Shown: in pieces, positions 31,093 to 38,146 of the stretch
Layout of the letters: each line of letters opens with the position of its first letter
Position numbering within the stretch: the first letter of the stretch is position 1
Source: Streptomyces cavernicola
GTDB lineage: Bacteria; Actinomycetota; Actinomycetes; Streptomycetales; Streptomycetaceae
Assembly (NCBI RefSeq): GCF_029968035.1
Contig: NZ_JASCIQ010000011.1
Location: forward strand, 1-64,000
Length of the DNA stretch: 64,000 nt
Direction: 5' to 3'
Translations under genes and position numbers: made by a program
Notes under the pieces: generated by a model
Seen by the model: the letters and a program-made list of their open reading frames with translations, nothing else
Database searches by the model: none
What the model was told of the DNA's origin: nothing

Positions 31093-32808
31093 TCAGCCGA
31101 GGTCCCACTCCCCCCGAACCCTCCCACCCACCACCTCCACCCGATGCCCCACGAACGCCCCCCGCAGGCGGCGGTCGTGGGAGACGACCACGAGCGTGCC
31201 GGCGTACGACGCGAGCGCCTCGTCGAGGTCTTCCGCGAGGGCGGGGGAGAGGTGGTTGGTGGGCTCGTCGAGGAGCAGCAGGTCGGCGGGGCGGGTGACC
31301 AGGCGGGCCAGGGCGAGCCGACGCCGCTGGCCGACCGAGAGATCACGTACCGGAACAGAGAGGTCCGCCTCGCGGAACAGGCCGAGGGCGAGGAGCCGGT
31401 CCGCGTACTCCTCGGGCGGACCGTCGAGCCCCGCGGCGAACGCGGCGAGCAGCGACCGCCCCGCACCCACCCCGTCCCCGTACGGAACGGCCGCCTCGCC
31501 CGCCCCCTCCCCGCACGAACCTTCTCCGTACGAACTCTCCTCGCGCCGCACCCCCACGTACGGCACCTCCTGCCCCAAGTGGCCCACCCGGACCGGTCGT
31601 TGGACCTCGCCGTGGTCCGGTATGACCGTGCCCGCGAGGACGCCGAGGAGGGTCGACTTGCCCGCGCCGTTCGGGCCGGTGACAAGGAGGCGGGTGCCGG
31701 GGGCGAGGCGGAGGCGGTCCACCGTCAGGCGCTGTCCCACCGCGATGTCGGTCAGCTCGACCGGCAGCAGGAACGGATGGTCCCCGCCCTCCGGCTCGGC
31801 CGTGAACCGCAGCGGTTCCGGCGGCCGCGGCACCGGCTCGGCCCGCAGCCGGCGCAGCCGCTCCCGCGCGGCCCGGACCACGCCCGACACCTGGCCCTCC
31901 ACCGACCGCTGATGCTTGGAGAACTTCGCGAAGGTGCTGCTGTCCCGCAGCCGCCGGCCCGCGGAGAGCCGGTCGGCGGCGCCCTCGGCGATCTTCTCCT
32001 GGCGTTCCAGCTCGTCGCGCCATGCGCGGTAGCGCTGCTCCCAGCCGAGGCGGGCCGCGGTGCGCTGGGCGAGATAGCCGGGCCAGCCGCCGCCGTACCG
32101 CTCGACGCTCCGCCGGTCGCCGTCGACCTCGACGATCGCGTCCGCGACCCGGTCGAGGAAGACCCGGTCGTGGGTGACGGCGATGACCGTGCCGCGATGG
32201 GCGCGCAGCCGCTCCTCCAGCCAGTCGAGGGCGGAGGCGTCCAGGTGGTTGGTGGGCTCGTCGAGGAGCAGCAGCTCGGGTGCGGCCGCCAGTACGCAGG
32301 CGAGCGCGAGCCGGGCCGCCTCCCCGCCGGACAGCGAGCCGAGCGTCCGCGCGCGCCCGAGGTGCGGGACGCCGAGCCCGTGCTGGGCCGCTTCGAGGCG
32401 GGCGTCGGCCCGGTAGCCGTCGCGGGCCTCGAAGGCGGCCACCAGGTCGCCGTAGGCGGCGAGCTCGGCCGGGCCCGCCGAGCCGAGGGACTCCTCGGCG
32501 AGCCGGATGCGTCGCTCCAGGTCCCGCAGCTCGGCGAGCGCCTCGTCCACGGCGTCCTGGACCGTGGCGTGCGGGGGCAGTTCGGGGGTCTGTGCGAGGT
32601 AGCCCGTGCCGCCCTCGGCCACCACCCGCACCTCGCCGTCGGCGGCCGCGCTACGCCCCGCGATCAGGCGCAGCAGCGTCGACTTGCCGGAGCCGTTCTC
32701 GCCGATGACGCAGACGTGCTCGCCGGGCCGCACCGACACTGAGACCCGCTCCAGGACCGGCCGGTCCGGGTAGCCGAACGACACGTCCCGCAGGACCAGT
32801 TGACTCAC
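31093..32808 (-). CDS. ABC-F family ATPase (ribosome-protection type)
   Basis: The protein has 571 residues. Two ABC domains lie in one chain without membrane segments. Domain 1 has GENGSGKST, LSGGEAARLALA and LLLLDEPTNHLD; domain 2 has GPNGAGKST, LSVGQRRRLALA and LLLLDEPTNHLS. The linker between them (about 230-310, charged and helical) is the interdomain element that reaches the ribosomal exit site in ABC-F proteins. Streptomyces ABC-F proteins include antibiotic-resistance factors such as TlrC and VarM, but no producer cluster is nearby. A low-complexity SYGEGSCGEGAGEA insert sits in domain 2. GTG at 32808 gives a start close to conserved sequence. Confidence 0.9.
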   Translation of the reverse strand: MSQLVLRDVSFGYPDRPVLERVSVSVRPGEHVCVIGENGSGKSTLLRLIAGRSAAADGEVRVVAEGGTGYLAQTPELPPHATVQDAVDEALAELRDLERRIRLAEESLGSAGPAELAAYGDLVAAFEARDGYRADARLEAAQHGLGVPHLGRARTLGSLSGGEAARLALACVLAAAPELLLLDEPTNHLDASALDWLEERLRAHRGTVIAVTHDRVFLDRVADAIVEVDGDRRSVERYGGGWPGYLAQRTAARLGWEQRYRAWRDELERQEKIAEGAADRLSAGRRLRDSSTFAKFSKHQRSVEGQVSGVVRAARERLRRLRAEPVPRPPEPLRFTAEPEGGDHPFLLPVELTDIAVGQRLTVDRLRLAPGTRLLVTGPNGAGKSTLLGVLAGTVIPDHGEVQRPVRVGHLGQEVPYVGVRREESSYGEGSCGEGAGEAAVPYGDGVGAGRSLLAAFAAGLDGPPEEYADRLLALGLFREADLSVPVRDLSVGQRRRLALARLVTRPADLLLLDEPTNHLSPALAEDLDEALASYAGTLVVVSHDRRLRGAFVGHRVEVVGGRVRGEWDLG

Positions 32809-32866
32809 CTGGACCCCTTCCCGTAGGTGTACGGCAGCGGTACGTCCGCCCGGCTCGGGTTTCCGT

Positions 32867-32902
32867 ACGCCCGTCGGCACGCCCGTCGGCACGCCCGTCG
32901 GC
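32867..32902. repeat. Three perfect 12-base tandem repeats
   Basis: ACGCCCGTCGGC occurs three times in a row (32867-32902), directly after the stop of the CNNM gene and before the ABC-F gene. The unit length is a multiple of three, which keeps a frame open (GVPTGVPTGV) upstream of the ABC-F start; that extension is not likely to be protein. Confidence 0.75.
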
Positions 32903-33916
32903 TCAGGCGGGCTGGCCGAACAGCTCCTGCAGCACGTCCTCCATGGTGACGAGGCCCGCGAGCCGTCCGTCCTCGCCGAGCACCGCCGCCACGTGGGTGC
33001 GGCTGCGGCGCATCGCGGTGAGGACGTCGTCGAGCGGGGTGTTCTCCCGTACGCGAGCGATCGGGCGCATGTCCCGGACCTGGAACGGGAGGTCGCGCGG
33101 GGACGCGTCCAGGGCGTCCTTGACGTGCAGGTAGCCCACGATGCGGCGGCTCTGGTCGACCACAGGGAAGCGGGAGAACCCGGAGCTCGCCGACAGCTGC
33201 TCCAGCTGCTCGGGGGTGACGCCGATCTCCGCGTACACCACCTGCTCCAGCGGGAGCACCACGTCACGGACCGGGCGGCGGCCCAGTTCGAGTGCGTCGT
33301 GCAGGCGCTCCTGCGCGCGGTCGTCGATCAGGCCCGCGTCCCCGGAGTCCTTGACGAGCCGGGCCAGCTGGTCGTCCGAGAACGTGGCCTCCACCTCGTC
33401 CTTGGGCTCGACCCTGAGCAGCTTCAGCAGGGCGTTCGCGAAGGCGTTGATCGCGAAGATCACCGGGCGCAGGGCCCGTGTGAGCGCCACAAGCGGCGGG
33501 CCGAGCAGCAGCGCGCTGCGCACCGGCTCGGCGAGCGCGATGTTCTTCGGGATCATCTCGCCGGTCAGCATGTGCAGATAGGTGGCCACGGCCAGCGCGA
33601 TCACGAACGACACCGGGTGGATCAGGCCGTGCGGCACGCCGGCCGCGTCGAAGACCGGCTCCAGGAGGTGCGCGATGGCGGGCTCGGCGACGATGCCGAG
33701 GACCAGGGTGCACAGCGTGATGCCGAGCTGGGCGGCGGCCATCAGGTGCGAGACGTGCTGCAGGCCCCACATGACGCTGCGGGCCCGCCGGTCGCCCTCG
33801 TCGGCGTGCGGTTCGATCTGGCTGCGGCGCACCGAGATCAGCGCGAACTCGGCGCCCACGAAGAAGGCGTTGACCACGAGGGTGGCCAGGCCGATGAGTA
33901 GCTGGATCGCGGTCAT
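32903..33916 (-). CDS. CNNM/CorC-type membrane protein (DUF21 + CBS pair), short form
   Basis: The protein has 337 residues. The N-terminal CNNM transmembrane domain (DUF21) has LATLVVNAFFVGAEFALISVRRSQIE and the conserved GEMIPKNIALAEP motif, in which the Pro-Lys-Asn element lines the ion site in relatives. Two CBS domains follow (VVLPLEQVVYAEIGVTPEQLEQL ... FPVVDQSRRIVGYLHVKDAL ... LAGLVTMEDVLQELFG). Relatives export Mg2+ or other divalent cations and sense nucleotides through CBS. It lacks the C-terminal CorC_HlyC domain that its partner has. The start overlaps the partner's stop by four bases, so the two are coupled and may form a heterodimer. Confidence 0.9.
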   Translation of the reverse strand: MTAIQLLIGLATLVVNAFFVGAEFALISVRRSQIEPHADEGDRRARSVMWGLQHVSHLMAAAQLGITLCTLVLGIVAEPAIAHLLEPVFDAAGVPHGLIHPVSFVIALAVATYLHMLTGEMIPKNIALAEPVRSALLLGPPLVALTRALRPVIFAINAFANALLKLLRVEPKDEVEATFSDDQLARLVKDSGDAGLIDDRAQERLHDALELGRRPVRDVVLPLEQVVYAEIGVTPEQLEQLSASSGFSRFPVVDQSRRIVGYLHVKDALDASPRDLPFQVRDMRPIARVRENTPLDDVLTAMRRSRTHVAAVLGEDGRLAGLVTMEDVLQELFGQPA

Positions 33917-35358
33917 CGCGCACCCTCCCCGTTCACGGGCGTGCCCTTCGCGTCGCTCGAGTCACTCTTGTCGTTACGGCCGATTGGACTGCCTGCGCCA
34001 CCCGGACCCGTGGGGCCCGTCGGCACCCCGGGCGCACCGCCGCGACCCGGCAGGTCCAGCGGTGCGTGCAGCAGAAGTCGCGCGGCGCGGTGGCCGCTGG
34101 CGTCGAGGACGTCGAGCCGCCAGCCGTCGACCTCGACCACGTCACCCGCGGCCGGGATGCGGCCGAGCTCGGTGGCGACCAGGCCGGCGAGCGTCTCGAA
34201 CGGGCCGTCCGGCGCGCGCAGGCCGATCTTCGCGAGCTGGTCGGTGCGGGCCGCGCCGTCGGCGGAGTACAGCCTGCGGCCGTGCTCGTCGGCGCCGGCC
34301 GGGGCCAGGTCGGACGTCTCGTGCGGGTCGTGCTCGTCGCGGACCTCGCCGACGACCTCCTCGACGATGTCCTCCAGGGTGGCGACACCCGCGGTGCCGC
34401 CGTACTCGTCGATGACGACGGCCATGGTGCGCTTGCCGGAGATCCGGTCGAGCAGGCGGTCCACGGTCAGCGTCTCGGGGACGAACAGCGGCTCGCGCAG
34501 CACCTCGGCGACGGGGAAGCGGGGCCTGCGCTCGGCGGGTATGGCGAGCACGTCCTTGATGTGCGCGACGCCGACGACGGAGTCGAGGTTGCCGCGGTAG
34601 ACGGGGAAGCGGGACAGGCCGGTGGCGCGGGTCGCGGTGGCCACGTCCTCGGCGGTGGCCTGGATGTCCAGGGCCATCACCTGCACGCGCGGCGTCATCA
34701 CGTTCTCCGCGGTGAGGTCCGCGAGGTTCAGCGTACGGACGAACAGCTCGGCCGTGTCCGCCTCCAGGGCGCCCTCCTTCGCCGAGTGGCGGGCGAGGGC
34801 GACCAGCTCCTGCGGGCCGCGCGCGGACGCCAGCTCCTCGGCGGGCTCCAGGCCCATGCGGCGCACGGAGCGGTTCGCGGTGTTGTTGAGGTGCGTGATC
34901 AGCGGCTTGAAGGCGGCGCTGAACCAGCGCTGCGCGGTGGCCACGCGCTTGGCGACGCCGAGCGGATTGGAGATCGCCCAGTTCTTCGGGACGAGCTCGC
35001 CGACGACCATCAGGACGATCGTGGAGAGCACCGTGCCGAGGGTCAGGGCGACGCCGTCGGCGGTGGCCTTCGTCAGGCCGATGGCGTCGAGCGGCCCGGC
35101 GAGCAGCGTGCCGATCGACGGCTTGGCGAGCATGCCGATGACGAGGCCGGTCACGGTGATGCCGAGCTGCGCGCCGGACAGCTGGAAGGTGAGGCTGCGG
35201 ACGGCCTTGAGGGCGCTGTCCGCACCGCGCTCACCGTCGGCGACGGCGCGCTCCAGGCTGCTGCGCTCGACGGTGGTGAGGGAGAACTCGGCGGCGACGA
35301 ACACACCGCAGGCCAGTGTGAGCAGCAGGGCCACGCCGAGCAGGAGCAGTTCGGTCAT
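33913..35358 (-). CDS. CNNM/CorC-type membrane protein with CorC_HlyC domain
   Basis: The protein has 481 residues. The CNNM membrane domain (LLLTLACGVFVAAEFSLTTVERSSLE, then GELVPKNWAISNPLGVAKRVA) is followed by two CBS domains (ENVMTPRVQVMALD ... FPVYRGNLDSVVGVAHIKDVL ... MAVVIDEYGGTAGVATLEDIVEEVVGE). The CorC_HlyC domain comes next (about residues 375-430, GPFETLAGLVATELGRIPAAGD), and a Gly/Pro-rich tail ends the protein. It is probably a divalent-cation exporter, regulated by nucleotide binding. The start is strong: GGAGGTGA precedes the ATG at 35358, a full anti-Shine-Dalgarno match. The 232 bases upstream hold a short AGTACGAGnnCCAGTACGAG direct repeat but no recognised riboswitch. Confidence 0.92.
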   Translation of the reverse strand: MTELLLLGVALLLTLACGVFVAAEFSLTTVERSSLERAVADGERGADSALKAVRSLTFQLSGAQLGITVTGLVIGMLAKPSIGTLLAGPLDAIGLTKATADGVALTLGTVLSTIVLMVVGELVPKNWAISNPLGVAKRVATAQRWFSAAFKPLITHLNNTANRSVRRMGLEPAEELASARGPQELVALARHSAKEGALEADTAELFVRTLNLADLTAENVMTPRVQVMALDIQATAEDVATATRATGLSRFPVYRGNLDSVVGVAHIKDVLAIPAERRPRFPVAEVLREPLFVPETLTVDRLLDRISGKRTMAVVIDEYGGTAGVATLEDIVEEVVGEVRDEHDPHETSDLAPAGADEHGRRLYSADGAARTDQLAKIGLRAPDGPFETLAGLVATELGRIPAAGDVVEVDGWRLDVLDASGHRAARLLLHAPLDLPGRGGAPGVPTGPTGPGGAGSPIGRNDKSDSSDAKGTPVNGEGAR

Positions 35359-35590
35359 CGGGTCACCTCCGTCCCATGATCGGGCAGGGGAGGGACGGCC
35401 GCGCGGTGTCGGCGGAATGTGCTACTGGGAGGCTCGCCCATCGGCGGACGCTCACACCTTTCCTTCGGGTACGGGCGCTCCGCTCGTACTGGATCTCGTA
35501 CTGAGTCCCCTGTCTGGAACTGACGAGTGCTGAGCGGAGTGCGGAGTATCCAGAGTAAAGGATCAGCAAAAGAACCGGCCGGGGCGGCCG

Positions 35591-36067
35591 TCAGGGGCGC
35601 TCCGTGAGCGGCTTCACCCAGCGCCGCCAGTGGTCCTCGCGGTGGTAGCCGGCGGCGGCCCACGCCTGCTGCGCGCGCTCGTTGGCCTCCAGGACCATGG
35701 CGTCCCCGCGCCGCCCGCCGAGCGCCGTGAACCGTTCCTCGGCGGCCGCGAGCAGCGCCGTCGCGATGCCCCGCCTGCGGTGCGAGGGCAGCACGGCGAG
35801 GCGGTAGAGGCTGCAGCGCCACCCGTCGTATCCCGCGATCACGGAGCCGACGAGCTGCCCGTCGGCCTCCGCGAGAAGCAGGGCGCCGGGGTCGCGCGCG
35901 ACGAGCCCGGTGACCCCGGCCTCGTCGTCGCTGACGCTGGTTCCCTCGGCGGCCTCCTTCCAGAAGGCGAGCACGGCGGCGGCGTCGGCGGCTTCGGCGG
36001 TACGGATCTTCGGATCGCCGGTGATCGGATCGCCGGGGTTCGGATCGCTCAGGGTCTGGTGGCTCAT
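35591..36067 (-). CDS. GNAT family N-acetyltransferase
   Basis: The protein has 158 residues. The acetyl-CoA loop RLAVLPSHRRRGIATALLAAAEE (Q/RxxGxA) and the C-terminal NERAQQAWAAAGYHREDHWRRWVKPL define the fold, which resembles the RimI/AAC class that acetylates small molecules or protein N-termini. The N-terminus has an imperfect Asp-Pro repeat (SDPNPGDPITGDP). Substrate unknown. It is divergent from the Ser/Thr kinase gene. Confidence 0.88.
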   Translation of the reverse strand: MSHQTLSDPNPGDPITGDPKIRTAEAADAAAVLAFWKEAAEGTSVSDDEAGVTGLVARDPGALLLAEADGQLVGSVIAGYDGWRCSLYRLAVLPSHRRRGIATALLAAAEERFTALGGRRGDAMVLEANERAQQAWAAAGYHREDHWRRWVKPLTERP

Positions 36068-36229
36068 GATCGGCAGCGAAGCACGGCACGGACCGCGGCC
36101 GCGGGGAATTTCACGGACCGAGACGACCGCCCCCGCAGAGTGCGCCGAGGACGCTGAACCCGCCCGCCGTACCGGCCCGTACGCCGGTTCGTATCATGTC
36201 CACTCCAACGAACGGGGAGGCGTACGCGG

Positions 36230-38068
36230 ATGGAACAGCTGGCTCCTGACGAGCCCAGGGAGATCGCCGGTTACCGCCTCCAAGGGCGCCTCGGCCAGGG
36301 CGGCATGGGCGTGGTCTACCTGTCGCACACGCGCGGCGGCCAGCCCGTCGCGCTGAAGGTGGTGCGCCGCGAGTACGCCCAGGACCCCTTGTTCAAGGAG
36401 CGGTTCAGCCAGGAGGTCGCGGCCGCCCGGCGCGTGCAGGGCCCGTACACCGCGCCCGTTCTGGACAGTCGCACCGAGGACGGCGAACTCTGGCTCGCCA
36501 CCGCGTACGTCCCCGGGCCGCCGCTCTCCGAGGCCGTGAGCCGGCACGGGGCCCTTCCGCTGCGCACCGTCCTGCAGTTGGCGGGCGGGGTGGCCGAGGC
36601 GCTGCAGACCATCCACGGCGCGGGCATCGTGCACCGCGACCTGAAGCCGTCCAACGTGCTGCTCGGCGCGGACGGGCCGCGCGTCATCGACTTCGGCATC
36701 GCGCGCGCCGCCGACACCGCCGCCCTCACCGGTACGAACGTCGCGCTCGGCACGCCCGCCTACATGGCGCCCGAGCAGGCCACCGGCGGTGACATCACCC
36801 CGGCCCTCGACGTGTTCGCGCTCGGCCTCGTCCTGCACTACGCGGTCACCGGCACGCACGCCTACGGCGAAGGCCCCTCGCAGGCGATCCTGCACCGCAT
36901 CGTCGCGAACGAGCCCCAACTCGACGGCTGCCCGCAGGAGTTGCGCGGCCTCGTGGAGAGCTGCCTGAGCCGGGACCCGGCGGCCCGGCCGACTCCGGCG
37001 GAGATCGTCGAGCACTGTCACGCCGCAGCGGGCGCCGCCGGACTCGACCGGTCCGAGGGCTGGTGGCTGCCGCCGGGCCTGGCGCAGGCCGTCGAGCAGC
37101 AGGAGCACACGATGCGGATCGCCGCGTCGACTCCACAGCCCCCGCAGCACGCCCCGCAGCCGGGCCCGGTCGCGGACTTGCCGACGCAGCCGCCCAACTC
37201 ACCGCCGCAGCAGCCGAGTTACCCGCAGGCACCGAGCACGCCCCCGCCCCCGCCGTCCGCACCCCAGCAGTACGCGACCCCCGTGCCGCAGCAGCAGACC
37301 GCCGCCGACACGGCGCCGCGCCGCCGCCGGACCGGGCTGATCGTGGCGGGCGCGGTCGTCGCCGTGGTGGCCGTCGGCGCGGGCTCGGTCCTCGGCTACA
37401 AGATGCTGGCCGAGGACGACACGCTGCCCTCGACGGAGGCCGGCGGACAGACCACGGGCGGACCGGACCAGAACGCCGGCGGTTCGCAGCAGCCGACCGG
37501 CGACGGGAGCGCAGCCGACTCCGGCGGCGGGGAAGGGAGTTCGGGCGGCGAGCAGCAGCCCGCCCCCGGCGGCGCGAAGACCGAGGCGGGCTGGCGCCTG
37601 ACCGTGCAGGACAAGACGGTCACGATCGCCGGGCCCAAGCCGGAGAAGGCCACCAACGTGTCCAAGTGCGACACCGTGCACGTCGACGTCGACAACGACT
37701 TCCGGGTGACCCGCCCCGGCAACATCGACGCCGCCGACTACCTCGGCGCCCTCGCGTACCACGCTTGCGCCGAACCCGAGGAGGAGGAAGGCCTGCAGGC
37801 GACCGACGGCAGCATCATGAACACCGTCACCGCCGAGTTCCCCACCCCCAGCGCCTGCCTCAAGGCCGCCCGCGACAGCTCCCTGCCCAACCCGATCCCG
37901 CTCGACGAGCTGCGTGACGACTCGTTCCTGAAGAAGGGCGTCGGGATCTGCGTGGAGACCGCCGACAAGGCGGTGGCCCACCTCTGGATCCGCAAGGTCA
38001 ACCGGGACACCCCGGACAGCCTGCCGACGTATCTGACGACGGCCACCCTCTGGGAGCCGGAGAAGTAA
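36230..38068 (+). CDS. Membrane-anchored serine/threonine protein kinase
   Basis: The protein has 612 residues. The kinase domain spans about 14-265: G-loop LGQGGMGVVY (21-30), Lys43, catalytic loop HRDLKPSN (135-142), DFG (154-156) and activation segment ending MAPEQ (179-183). A Pro/Gln-rich linker (302-360) leads to one membrane helix (about 368-390). The extracellular part is Gly/Ser-rich and then folded, with cysteines in SKCDTVHV, YHACAEPE, SACLKAA and GICVETA that could pair. It has no PASTA repeats, so it is not PknB; the ectodomain is of a different, apparently uncharacterised type. GGGGAGG precedes the ATG, and TATCAT at 36193 may be the -10. Confidence 0.92.
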   Translation: MEQLAPDEPREIAGYRLQGRLGQGGMGVVYLSHTRGGQPVALKVVRREYAQDPLFKERFSQEVAAARRVQGPYTAPVLDSRTEDGELWLATAYVPGPPLSEAVSRHGALPLRTVLQLAGGVAEALQTIHGAGIVHRDLKPSNVLLGADGPRVIDFGIARAADTAALTGTNVALGTPAYMAPEQATGGDITPALDVFALGLVLHYAVTGTHAYGEGPSQAILHRIVANEPQLDGCPQELRGLVESCLSRDPAARPTPAEIVEHCHAAAGAAGLDRSEGWWLPPGLAQAVEQQEHTMRIAASTPQPPQHAPQPGPVADLPTQPPNSPPQQPSYPQAPSTPPPPPSAPQQYATPVPQQQTAADTAPRRRRTGLIVAGAVVAVVAVGAGSVLGYKMLAEDDTLPSTEAGGQTTGGPDQNAGGSQQPTGDGSAADSGGGEGSSGGEQQPAPGGAKTEAGWRLTVQDKTVTIAGPKPEKATNVSKCDTVHVDVDNDFRVTRPGNIDAADYLGALAYHACAEPEEEEGLQATDGSIMNTVTAEFPTPSACLKAARDSSLPNPIPLDELRDDSFLKKGVGICVETADKAVAHLWIRKVNRDTPDSLPTYLTTATLWEPEK

Positions 38069-38092
38069 CTCCCGTAAGCGTGAAGGGGGTTG

Positions 38093-38125
38093 GAGCCGCG
38101 CCCGGCGTCCGTGCGGGCGCGGCTC
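38093..38125. terminator. Bidirectional terminator between kinase and ABC permease genes
   Basis: Perfect 12-base arms GAGCCGCGCCCG and CGGGCGCGGCTC flank a 9-base loop between two convergent stops. Confidence 0.75.
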
Positions 38126-38146
38126 ACTCATACGGATCGCGGATGC

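Noticed and set aside
35363..35569. 68-codon minus-strand frame upstream of the CNNM operon
   Set aside because: It has no ribosome-binding site, an atypical codon pattern and no homology that I recognise. It lies in the probable leader of the CNNM transcript.
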